From Acytostelium subglobosum LB1 (lineage: Eukaryota > Evosea > Eumycetozoa > Acytosteliales > Acytosteliaceae): a DNA stretch of 64,000 bases. The notes beneath the pieces are model-generated. The model saw nothing but the letters and a program-made list of their open reading frames with translations, searched no databases and was not told the DNA's origin. Where the stretch lies: the NCBI RefSeq assembly GCF_000787575.1, contig NW_012236521.1, positions 328,924 to 392,923 of the forward strand, in the 5' to 3' direction. Below, in pieces: positions 10,769 through 21,528 of the stretch. The translations under genes were made by a program, and so were the position numbers. The first letter of the stretch is position 1. Each line of letters starts with the position of its first letter.

Positions 10769-12084
10769 TTAAACAAACTTCAACTTGCTTCTGGTCTCCA
10801 GTGGCTTAACGTGCCAGATGACGATGTTGCCATCGAGGCCAGAGGTAGAGAAGTCAGAGACAACTCCTCCAGCTGATTTGTATGCATTGATGTTACTGTG
10901 TTGGTGGAAGAAGACAAAGATAGCGGGAGAAGAAGATGAGTATATTAGCATACATGATGATAAAGAACTGTATGAATGAATACTATCGACTACTTACGTG
11001 ATACAGTTTTGGTGGACGTATGGAAGCTTGATGTCAACCTTTGACTCTCCAAGGTCAACCTTGTTCTGGAACATGGAACGGGCGCTGGAGGAGGCGGCAG
11101 AGGCAGTCTCGGTGGTCTTGTCCAACTCACCGTCCAATCTCCATTGACCGGCGTTGTTGGTGAAGAGGATTGGTGTGCAGTCGTGACCAACACCGACGAT
11201 GGAGTTCTCGGTGACGAACAGGAGGTCGCGGAGTGGCAGGTTGCGGAGACGGAGCTTCTGCACAGTGGGTGGGTTGGAGGTGAGGTCGGCGACGGCGAGG
11301 GTCGAGTCGTGGCTGGAAAAGCCGAGACGGTTGCCGCTGGCGGACCAGCCGAGGGCGTGAACCCAACCGGCGCACTGGTCAAACTCAAAGATTGGCTGAC
11401 CGAATGGGATCTCACCGTATGGGCGCTGGACCTGGCGTCCGTCGGCGTCCTTGACGTAGGCGTCAAACACACGCACCTTGAAGTCGCTGCTGGACGTGGC
11501 CAACAGCAAGTTGTTTGGGTGCCACTCGACCTTGAGCACGGTGGACTTATGTCTCTTGATGTGGTGCGATGCCCACCAGTCGTGCTCCTCCTCGAAGAAA
11601 CAGATACAGACGAGCTTGGCACCCGAGGCGACGGCAAACTTGTTCTCCAATGGGCTCCACTTGACGTGGGTGGCGGCTCTGGTGATTCTGAGCAACACCA
11701 GCACTGGCTTCCACTGTCCATCAACAAAAGTCCACACGTAGGCGTTACGATCCTGTGACGAAGTGACGATTCTGTTTGTCTTTGGAGCCCAGTCAATGGC
11801 TGTTACGACTTGATCGTGCTATAATGTATTATGTTGAACAAACATGTTAGTTAGTCTCGACCATTCATTCATTCAATTCAATCAATCAATCAATCAATCA
11901 ATGATTCAATCAATGAGATACATACCTCTGCAAGGATGTGCTCAACAACCCAGGAAGTGCCATTCTTTGCGTAGATGTGCACCTCGTTGCTGTTTGGGCA
12001 GACGGCGACTCTTGATCTGTCGGCGTTCCATGCATGGGCAGTGATGCATGTAGCCAAATGCTCCAATTCGAAAGCAGTAGACAT
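10769..12084 (-). CDS. arcA: Arp2/3 complex subunit 1 (ARPC1, p41-Arc)
   Basis: Exons 11926-12084, 10998-11818 and 10769-10895 give 368 residues, the usual ARPC1 length. It is a WD40 beta-propeller: successive blades include [70 protein letters not shown] and [19 protein letters not shown]. The last short exon closes with [15 protein letters not shown]1 holds the complex together and takes part in activator binding during branched actin nucleation. The 5' leader probably carries another intron (GTAAGT at 12258 to AATAG at 12100). Exons are rich in GC-ending codons, as in other abundant proteins here. The identification is firm. Confidence 0.97.
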
Positions 12085-13615
12085 GTCTTCTCTTCTTCTC
12101 TATTAAATAATATACAGTTGTTGTGCTGAATGAGTTATAATTACAAGTCTATACTGATATCTGTTTGATTGAATATGATTGATTGAATGAATAGTTAGTA
12201 TACTTGAACATGAATATGAACATCGATCATTCATTCATATTCAATCATATTCACTTACAGATGATCTATTTAGTCTGATGCTTGGACAATGTCTATATCC
12301 GAGTATTCAATCTAAATTGTGTGTAGGAGTGAGTGTGTGTATGTGTATATATATGTATATGTAGTTAATAAATAGAGTTGTGATGATGACAATCCAAGAC
12401 CTCTGAAGACTCCTCCTGTCTCATCCTCCAAAGCAAGCTATCATGCATTTTCTGGCCCCTCCTCTCTCCCAACCCACCCACCCACATCACACCAACACCT
12501 ACCTAGTTCATTCACCTCAACACTTGGTGATGTCTTCAACATTCATTCATTCAGCTCTGCATGCAGAGGCAATAACATCCATCATGTAGAGAGAGGATCA
12601 CAACACTAAAATAAATTAAAAACAAAATGAAATAATAAAAATATCCATTTCACACAAAGAATTGGCTTTCACTGATCACTCTGATGGCTTGCTCACACTC
12701 CAACCCATCAACCATCAAATTTTTCATTTAATGCTCTCATCACACTTTGGGTTTTGATTGTTGAATCACAACAGAACTTCAACAACAACATTAACAAAGA
12801 TGTAAAGGTAAGATCACTTCACTTGCTCAATCAATCAATCATACTCCGTGAATGAACAAACAAACAATTGAGTCGGAATAAGTTGGAAGGAAGAGGGAGA
12901 GTTATACTACAATGATGAAACTTCATTCTTGCTGTAAGTCATAGACTTGTGGAGTTATGTTTCACAGCATAGCAACATAAAGACTATGATAATGAAATCA
13001 AATATAGAGAAGAAAGGGTTATCAATGTGGACATTCACGTGTTTACTGAGATATACACCCTTTCCTGATGTATTATTCTCTCCTCCTCTTCCTACCTCAT
13101 CCTCAGTTTCATACTTACCTTCGTTTCTCGACTTCATTTCATTCCATTCCATTCTATATATTACTAACACTTACCATTCATTCCACTTGACCAGCTACCC
13201 AGTTATCAATCATATCAATCAATCAATCAATCCATGCATGGGTATTTCTTATCTTGTACTCATGAGCCTGCTTGTTCAGGTGGTTAACATTTGAAAGTTG
13301 TATCATGTCCAATTCATTGATCTGATCACACAGGTATCTAACCTCATAGATCAATGATCTTACTTGTTAAAATGTTTGATGGATGGTACATCCATTGTGT
13401 CCTGTCCCTCCCTTGAGGTCTAGCTGTAGCCATTGCCATCGCCACCTTGATGAACAAGAACAGCGCCACAAACAAAGCACACACGAAAATAAAATCTGAA
13501 GATCAGTGAACCCTTGCTCCGCCAATCTCAGTCTCAATCAATGACTTCTGAATCCTTTATTTAAACAGATATATAATATATACATACATTGATATAAAAG
13601 AAAGTAGACAGTAGG
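12085..13615. other. Intergenic, divergent promoters of ARPC1 and dynamitin
   Basis: It contains the likely ARPC1 5'-UTR intron (12100-12258), GT/TG-rich and AATC tracts, and AAAG/GTAAGA near 12805-12815 on the plus strand that could be a leader exon-intron border of the dynamitin gene (weak). On the minus strand 13344-13495 stays open and encodes a hydrophobic segment, but I could not build a start for it. No gene is called. Confidence 0.4.
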
Positions 13616-15309
13616 ATGTCAGAAACAGCATCAAGTAGCAGTGGTGGCGGCAAAAGGATATTGAATCTCCCTGATATTGTATGATCATTCAATCAATCAT
13701 TAACCAAGAATGATCAACTAACAAACTAACTTATGATGAACACTCTACAGGATACATCACAACCAGATTCATTCGAGACACCAGATGTCCCTGAACCCTT
13801 GATCATTGTATGTTGTTGAACATGACAACACCTGCACGACAGCACAGCACATCACATCAACATCCACTGACATGTTGATACATACATAATATAGGAGAAG
13901 CCAGAGTTGGTCAATGAGAACATTGAGAGAGTGTCTTTGGTACCAGCAAAGGCACACGCAAAGTTCTCAAACAGGAAGCTGAACAATGACGGTGAGGACT
14001 TCTCAGACTCAATCTACAAGAAGCCCGTCATCAGATCAAAGCCACAAAGGACCTTCAACAATCAGACAGTCTTTGACTTGCCATCTGACGATGCTGATCG
14101 CAAGGAAGAGACACCCTTCCAGAAGTTCCAGCGTCTCCAGTTCGAGGTCAAGTCACTACGCGATGAAGTGCAGATCATTGCAAATGTATGTATCGTGATC
14201 ATGGATGCGTCGCATGTCATTGACGGATGACTAATGACTGACTGTTTGTTGTAGGCTGAGGGCGAGGTCGAGCCAGGTATCACAGGTGCTGAGTTGGCCC
14301 AACAATTGGGCGAGCTTCAAAGTCAACTCGGATTGTTGTTGGAGAATGACAAGCTTCGTCCCATCTTGGATGAGAACAGACAGATATTACATTATTCTCA
14401 ATTGCTTGGAGGTGTAAGTGAATGAATGAATGATGATCAATGCAAGCGAACACTTACCTGACCCCCCTTGCTATCACTAGACCGATTCATCAAGGCAACT
14501 TCTTAATGGACTTCGATCATTCGCAGGTGAGTCTGGTGCCAATGCACAACAGCAACCTGCTGGCGGCTCATCATCCTCGCCCAACCATGTAAAATATGAA
14601 CTGTACTACTCTGGCGACCAAGCCAAGTACCAGCAGCTCCAGAGACTGACAGACCTGGACAAGAGACTGGCCAACTTGGAGTCGCAAGTTGGAAACAAGA
14701 CCGTAAGTTGTTGTGAATAAGTGTATCGTGGATGGGCAGTCTGCTGACATCATCATCACATGTTAGGAGTTGTCAATCCCATTGACTCAATCATTGGTGG
14801 AGATCAAGGATAAGCTGTCACTGTTGGATTCTACCAAGTTGGATGTACTGCAACAAAAGATGAAGGTGGCCATGAAGCAGATGGAGTCAATGAAGAGCCA
14901 GAGCGAGACAACCACCAAGTCACTGTCGACAAACGAGGCAAAGATCAACACCATCTACGAGTTGATGAATCGCTGGGACGTCATTGGACAACAGTTGCCA
15001 TCGATCATCAACAGACTGTACACGCTGCGATCCCTCCACGAGGAGGGTCTGTCCTTCTCCAGCCATCTGAGCGAACTTGAGAAGGAGCAATCAAACATTG
15101 CATCACTCTTGAAGACCAACAGCAGTCTGATGAACAAGGTATGGCTTGGGGCATGATGGTGGATGGATGGGATGATGTGTTTGCATCGAATTGATACTAA
15201 CCAATTGTTCCTCCAGATGGATGAGTCATTCAAGGGCAATATGGTCACGATCCAGAACAATGTTGAGTCACTTGAGAAGAGGATTAGCGAGCTCAACTTG
15301 AAGAAGTAG
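13616..15309 (+). CDS. dctn2: Dynactin subunit 2 (dynamitin, p50)
   Basis: Seven exons: 13616-13678, 13751-13807, 13895-14185, 14255-14413, 14481-14702, 14767-15138 and 15217-15309, giving 418 residues. Every intron is in phase 0. The N-terminus carries LPDI and then FETPDVPEP, the conserved dynamitin start that contacts the Arp1 filament. The rest is mainly coiled coil: FQKFQRLQFEVKSLRDEV, ELAQQLGELQSQL, LDKRLANLESQVG, LEKEQSNIASLL and a last heptad stretch ending ISELNLKK. Dynamitin links the dynactin shoulder to the Arp1 rod and is required for dynein cargo binding. It converges on MAU2, with 107 nt between the stops. Confidence 0.94.
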
Positions 15310-15416
15310 TTGGCGAGCGAGTGGAAACAGCGAATGACAACATAACATAAAATAACAACACAGCACAACAACCAACCAACAACCCAATCAAATGTATACA
15401 CAGTTGTATGATCATA

Positions 15417-18024
15417 TCAGCGATCTTTATCGAGCAACATCTTAAAGTATGCCTTCTTCTGATCAAGTGTTTCCAGACTTTTGGAGAGGGTGGCGTCGCG
15501 TCGTTCGAATAGCTGATGATCCAGGATGTTTCCATTGCTGCCATCAGTGGCACTGCTGCCACCACCACTCCGAACTATCATATTGCAATTGCACTGGGAT
15601 ATCAAATCGTTTGTTACTGTCGCCATCATCAATGCTGACTCTGCCAGTGATGAAGTATTGTTGTTGTTGTTGTTGTCATTTTCATTGTTGTCATTGTTGT
15701 GACTGTGATTGTGATTTGGATACTGAAGATATAATCTGGCCAATGATATTAGAACGTTTGTTGTCAGTTGGCTATGTGTAAAGTTGGTGTTCAAGATGTC
15801 TAGACACTCTTTGAACTTCTCCTTGGCCTCATTCGGTGATATTGATGCCTGGGTAATACCATCAAGGAACAATGATGTCGTCTTGAACAGCAGTTGTGGA
15901 TGATTCTCCAACTGCGATAAGTAATCCCTGATGATCTTTTTGGCCTGGATTGAGTGATGGAGTGTTTGAGTGAGTGTTTGATCATTCACCGTGTTCCACG
16001 GGATATAACATACAGTTTCCATCTCGCCAGTGCTAATATTATAAATTGCCAGCCTGATGATTGACAATATCTGTACATCAAATCGTTTGGCTTTCTGTTT
16101 GATTCATTGATTGAGTGAATGTGAGTAGGTGAGTGAATGATTGAATGGAATGATTCCAATGCCTGCATGATTGGTTGACTGCCATCGCAATGTCGTTGCT
16201 TTATATCTTACATGAAGTGATATGTCAATGTGAGGCTTTGAAAGCTCTGGATGTCCAAGTGCTTGAAGATAAAGAGCGGAAAGAGTGTGGATTGCCGAGA
16301 CACCAAAGTCAGTGAAGAGTAATGGATGGTTTTGAAATAGATAGACACAGTTCTGGAGCTCAATGAATGATGAGTCCAGATCGTAGTGTGTCAGGCGAAT
16401 GTAGAACATGTTCTCGTGAACCATAAACTTGAGCCGCAGTATTGATCGGATCTCTGACATCTTGTCACTGTTGAGTTCGCCACGTGACTGAGCGTACACT
16501 ATCGCAATCTCGCCGTCGATCAACTTGAGTGCGTTGGCCAGGCAACACAACGACTTTTGGAGCTCGCCAATCATTCTGGCATGGATGGCAAACATTAGAT
16601 AACACACGACTGACATGTACTTGATGCCATGATGACCAAAGCTAAAGATGGGCAGTGGTGCTGAGACGTCCACCGATATCATGTCGACTAGATTGGTGAA
16701 GTACACTTGCATCTGCTCGAGCAGTGTGCCAGTTTGTTTGTAGTCGCCAACTCTCATCAAGAAGCTAACATTGATAAAGCAATAATATAATCGAAGCTGG
16801 ATGGATGGATGGAGCGTCAGTTGAGTGAAGTAGTATCTACACTACATCGTTGAGAAAGTGCATACCTGTTCGAAAGATATAACGACATCGCGAATCATTA
16901 GGTCCATTCTCTTTGTTTGATTGGACTTGGAGGAGTTGAATATTTGTTGGAAGAATTGTGGATATTGAATTGAATTTACATTGACATTGCCATTGATGTT
17001 GCTATTGCCATTGCCATTGACACTGAGATTGATTGATTGTGACTTATATCTTTCGAGTTGATCGCCCATCAGTTTGATCATTGCGCTCACCTCAGTCAGA
17101 TGTGTTGCGACTGATGTATAATCCCAGTACATCAATGAATAGTGAGTCTTGATCAACTTTACAAGTGACTACATGAAGTTGAATGATTAGTCAGTATGTG
17201 TTGCCATCGCAGTGAATGGACGAGTGAGGGCTTACATGACTAAAGTCATCATTTGAATCAGTGACCATCTTTAAAGCTTGATCCAATGTGCTATGTATCA
17301 ACTTTGGTTGATTCTCAATGAAGAGTACATAAGTGTTCTTGATCAAGAAGTATAGTTTCCATCTCTGATTGTTCATTCTATACATTGATCAAAGGTGTGA
17401 GTAGCAATGAGTAATCAATCAATCAATCACGTGACTTACGATGAAGAATATGTAAGACCTTTCTTTATCCACTGCTTTGACAAGTTGATTGCATTGCCAC
17501 TGATGAAGAAGTCAGTCAAGTATGATGATATCTTGCAGAGTAGCTCAAGTGAGTCCTCTGTTGAGTCTGTGTCGAGAAGTAACCTCTGTGTAGTGCATGA
17601 TCAAGAGAGAGTTAGTCATTGAGTCACGTGATTGTACATTTGCGACTCGAGGGACACTCACAGCCTTCTCCAAGTGATACCTGGCCTCGTGATGATTGAA
17701 TGTATATTGAAGCAGTAGTTCTGAGAGACGAACACGAGTAATGGCCTCTTCAATATTTGATAGTACAACTGTTTGAGTTATAATGCTGTTGTTGTTGTTA
17801 TTGTTGTTGCTGACATTGACAAATGCATCGACCAATGATCTAACACCGCCGGCACCATCGCCGCCATTGATTGATTGATTGTTGTTCATTGTGGCATGTG
17901 ATTCACCAAGTAATGCACATAAACATCTAACCGCATTGGTTATCTCTCCACATGCCACCATATGTTGAGATGTCGTCCAAAGTATATGTACAATACTTCT
18001 ATTCCTATTGAGGTCATTCTCCAT
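15417..18024 (-). CDS. mau2: MAU2/SCC4 cohesin-loader subunit
   Basis: Six exons: 17662-18024, 17440-17585, 17236-17377, 16866-17168, 16212-16796 and 15417-16094, giving 738 residues. It is an all-helical TPR-like protein. Diagnostic stretches are VRLSELLLQYTFNHHEAR followed by YHLEKARLLLDT, and near the C-terminus LFLDGITQASISPNEAKEKF with LISLARLYLQYP, which align with the MAU2 superhelix. The family partners SCC2/NIPBL to load cohesin on chromatin in the nucleus. Poly-Asn inserts sit at about residues 70-80 and in the C-terminal fifth, as usual for dictyostelids. Intron 5 carries the palindrome GGAATGATTCC that recurs in adenylyl cyclase introns. I place it from remembered family sequence, so the call is probable rather than certain. 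Confidence 0.8.
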
Positions 18025-18239
18025 TCCTATCTCTGTATGTATATATATTATATGTATATGTTTGATTGTACAATGAAATGAATGAATGATGAATTAGATA
18101 ATTTGAGGCAAGGGATACAACAGCACTTCCAAATTTGGAAAAGTAATCTTTGTTTAAGAAATAACCTTGGTGAACTTGGAGATTGACTCTCATTCTTTCT
18201 CACACCTCAACACCGACAACAGTTACTCTGACTAGGGCT

Positions 18240-18394
18240 GGACACGACGATTCAATGGTCAACAACTTGAGACCAAGTGGTAGTGAGTCAGGGCTTCAGA
18301 TGGGAGCTGACAGTCTCACTCCTATATATAAAAGTTGGATAACTACATCAACGACAACACCAAACCAAGTAGATAATACAGTCCAACAGACTGT
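18240..18394 (-). pseudogene. Shrunken relic of a second FNIP-gene copy
   Basis: Three pieces match the neighbouring FNIP gene in the same order and orientation: 18246-18310 to 19290-19351, 18310-18337 to 19720-19747, and about 18371-18394 to 20140-20164. The sequence between them in the intact copy is missing here. The telomere-like block follows in both places. This reads as an old tandem duplicate reduced to about 150 bp by internal deletions. It has no coding capacity left. Confidence 0.65.
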
Positions 18395-18450
18395 CATGTT
18401 CCCCTAACCCTAACCCTTACCTTGCCCTTACCCTGGCCCTCACCCCACCC
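18395..18450. repeat. Telomere-like CCCTAA/CCCTTA block, copy 1
   Basis: CATGTTCCCCTAACCCTAAC opens a run of degenerate CCCTNA units ending in CACCCCACCC. It is a direct repeat of 20274-20325, with the opening 14 bases identical. The unit is the complement of the TTAGGG-type telomere repeat. Confidence 0.75.
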
Positions 18451-18490
18451 ATGTAGTAATTCAAGACACCAACATCAACAGCATCTTTGT

Positions 18491-20212
18491 TTATGAGACA
18501 GCTTTAAGCACTTTGGTGAACTTGGCTGTTGTGACATCGATGAATCCACTGTCCATCAGGCTTGGCATCATGATGAAGAACACTGTCTCTGATATCCTTC
18601 TAAGTTGTTCAGATCCTTTTTTAGGATCGATAGTTAGTCCGACTACTTGAATGGTCATGGGCAACAAGGGCAAGAAGTGGATGGCTGGCGTCGGTGAGAA
18701 ATGGATCTGAAGCTTGCGAACTGATGGTGGAATTGTCCAGGGTACCGCATCACCTTCTTTGGCAGGCAACGTCAAATATACACCTTGTAGGAATAGGCTT
18801 GTTACTGATGTCGGGATGATTCCAGCGTCGAATGCATGATCGCCATATAAGTTGACCTCCTCCACTCCATTTGGAATCGGTCCATATGGTGATTGAAGAT
18901 GAAATGCCCACAATGTGAGACGTCTAATTGATGATGGCAGACCTGAGAGATCTATCAGGCCATTGCCAGTGACGTCCGGGAATACTATACTTAGATCGCG
19001 GAGATTTGGGAATCTTGTAGAGGTGATGCTGGAGATATCACTCGTGCGCAATTTGAAGAATGTAAGGTCTTTGAGATGCTCAAAGATAATGTCTGGATTG
19101 AGTGTTTGGTATGACTCCAAAAGTAGTTTGATCAATGGTCTGTGGCTAATAATGCCAGTGCCGAATAGTTCGATGGATAGGTCAGTGAGGCTGTCTGGAA
19201 GCTTGCCAAGTGGTTGGGTGTGTCCGCCTTTGAGGTTGAGATGAGTGAGTGATCGAGGCAGTATCGTGTCATCCAAAACATGCTCGTAGGACGACTCAAT
19301 GATCAACGACTTGAGGCCAAGTGGTAGTGAGCCAGGCTTAAGATGGGAGCTGTGTTGTCTCGTCAGTATGAGTGTTTCCAATGTACTTGGCAGTCCACCA
19401 GTTATGACACTATCATTATGATATTGGGCATAGCTGAGGTCCAGTCGTTTGAGACCCTCTGGCAATACCTTGTTGAAAGGGTTCACATGGTAGCCATACG
19501 ATATCGTTAGACCGGTTAGGGTGGAGGGGAAGGTGTGGCGGCGCAGAGGTATTCTGCCTTTATCAGTTCCTTTGGCCATTGTAATAGTAGTAATTCTAAC
19601 TATTGGTGGAAGTGGTGAGATGATTCCACGTCATATGTACGACACGTCAATGACTCCCTTGGCCACCAACCCTTCAAACAATGGGATGGCACTTATCCAG
19701 AACGATGATTGGAAGCATACAGTCTCACTCCTATCAATAAAAGTGATTGATCCAATGTTTGGCAATGCCAATATTTGCTCGATCATCTGTCCATCAGCCG
19801 CCAGTTGCCCTGATGTTTGAGTGATTGATGATCATTTTGAGTGAGATGACGATTGATTGATTGATTGATAACATTACTTACGAGTGAGGAATATATGGTC
19901 GTAGGTGTAGCGGTCGTGCGGACATTGTGTAGAGTTGAGTACTGCGATATTAAATGGCTTGTTATGTTTTGTCTGCTCCAAGATTAGTTGTTGATATGAC
20001 TCTGTTGATCTTGTTGTAGATGGTTTGATATTATTGTTGATAAAGTTATCCAACTCAAAGTACATTGGCAATTGACTCTTATCCAATATAATATACTTTG
20101 TTCTATCATTATATAATCTCTTTGAGACCAATGATAACATGATACTGTCCAACAGATTGTCACTCAAATGAGTAACAATCTTCTTTATCAACATCAAAGA
20201 TAGAGTATCCAT
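18491..20212 (-). CDS. FNIP-repeat protein with F-box-like N-terminus; one in-frame TGA
   Basis: Exon 1 (19882-20212) starts MDTLSLMLIKKIVTHLSDNL, an F-box-like helix pair typical of dictyostelid FNIP proteins. A GTAAGT..CAG intron leads to exon 2 (19809-18491) in the same frame. The C-terminal 360 residues hold about nine repeats of the type LP.SLT.L.L, such as LPEGLKRLDLSYAQYHNDSV, LPSTLETLIL, LPLGLKSLII, LPRSLTHLNLKG and LPDSLTDLSI, which are FNIP/leucine-rich repeats. One TGA (19631-19633) interrupts the frame between the halves; the frame is otherwise open. Either the gene is a recent pseudogene, the base is a sequence error or a splice I cannot see removes it, or the downstream ATG at 19579 is used for a 362-residue product. 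FNIP proteins are a huge, fast-evolving dictyostelid family of unknown function. Confidence 0.7.
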
Positions 20213-20273
20213 TGCTAATGTGTTGTTATATAGTTTTGTTGTTATATATGTAGTTGTTGTAGCCAGTGAACAT

Positions 20274-20325
20274 CATGTTCCCCTAACTCTAACCCTTACC
20301 CTTGCCCTAACCCTGGACTTCACCA
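20274..20325. repeat. Telomere-like CCCTAA/CCCTTA block, copy 2
   Basis: CATGTTCCCCTAACTCTAAC opens degenerate CCCTNA units ending in GGACTTCACCAC. It is the direct-repeat partner of 18395-18450 and lies just upstream of the FNIP gene start, so the pair brackets the gene. Confidence 0.75.
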
Positions 20326-20412
20326 CAACAATATCTAGTCCCCAGGCCAAAGTTAAGGCTTCATTTCAATTCATTTCATTCGTTGAATTATTGTAATAAT
20401 ATCTGTATCACT

Positions 20413-21528
20413 ATGGGTAACAAGGAGACAAAGATTGCTAACAAGGACAATGGTCATGATCAGCCACCAACAACATCAACGTCATCAACATCAGCAAAAT
20501 CAACGACAACAACGTCTTTACCCAACTCTGCAACATCAACACCATCAGGAGCATCGATCCAATCACCAGTGATACCTACAAGGACACCAAAGTTGAATGC
20601 ACCTTCAACATTATTGAACGATGAGAACATTGCCAAGCTATCAAGTAATCTACCATCTGATGAGTATCGTACTGAATGGTCATTGCTCTACTCCTCCACA
20701 AAGAATGGTCATAGCTTCAATCGTCTTTGTTCACATATAACTGAAAAGGGTTCAACATTGAGTAAGTACTCGTCTTGTTTGATTGATTCATTCGTTCATT
20801 AACCTAATCAAACATATAATAGTATTGATCAAGGATGATGGAGGACATGTGTTTGGTGGCTTTGCGGATGAGGTTTGGAAGACAAAGTTCCCAAAGTTCT
20901 ACGGCAATGGTGAGTACTTGTACTAGCATGAGTGGGTAGGATGGTGCTGACCCTTTCACTCAAACAGAGAGATCCTTTGTGTTTAGACTTCAACCAACAA
21001 TCGATGTGTTCAGGGCATCTGGAATAGACAGGAACTTCCAGTATCTCAATGAAGGAACAACAACATTATACAATGGTATTGGCATGGGTGGCATCCAACA
21101 GTGAGTAGTCGTGTGAATGAATCAAGGCTTCATCCACCTCAATGTATTAATACCCCCCTTCAATCAACCAATCAATCAATAGTCTGTTTGGTTGGGTCAT
21201 CGATGACACGTTTGATTGTGGACATAGCAAGGTGTCTGAGGATGATGATGAAAGTGGACATGGAAAGAGTTCAACGTTTGGTAATCCATCACTGTCTCAT
21301 TCAAAGGAGTTTAAGTGCGTTTATGTAGAGGTGTGGATGGTGAAGGAGCGTGTGTTGACAGAGGAGGAGATGGAGGAGCGAGCTCAACAAGAGGCCAGAA
21401 GGAAAAAGAGAGCAGGCAAGAGTGTTCTCGATGCAGAGGGCAATGCAGACAAGGTCATCGCTGGATACATGGGTCACAACTTCTCCAACTTCAATGAGGA
21501 CATCAAGCAGGAGGCACCCAAGAAGTAA
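20413..21528 (+). CDS. TLDc-domain protein, MEAK7 (TLDC1)-like
   Basis: Four exons (20413-20761, 20823-20909, 20968-21100, 21183-21528) give 304 residues. The ATG at 20413 is chosen because it creates MGNKETK, an N-myristoylation signal also present as MGN in human MEAK7. Residues 6-75 are a Thr/Ser/Pro-rich linker. The TLDc domain follows: WSLLYSSTKNGHSFNRLCSH, VFGGFADEVW, FRLQPTIDVFRASG, YLNEGTTTLYNGIGMGG and VYVEVWMV. The tail KSVLDAEGNADKVIAGYMGH matches the MEAK7 C-terminus. Human MEAK7 is about 456 residues; the region before TLDc is much shorter here. The family acts at lysosomal membranes (mTOR signalling, V-ATPase binding); the same role here is inferred. Confidence 0.88.

Noticed and set aside
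12947-13294. Plus-strand frame of 115 codons upstream of dynamitin
   Set aside because: Pyrimidine-rich low-complexity reading with no conserved motif; the opposite strand is open there too.
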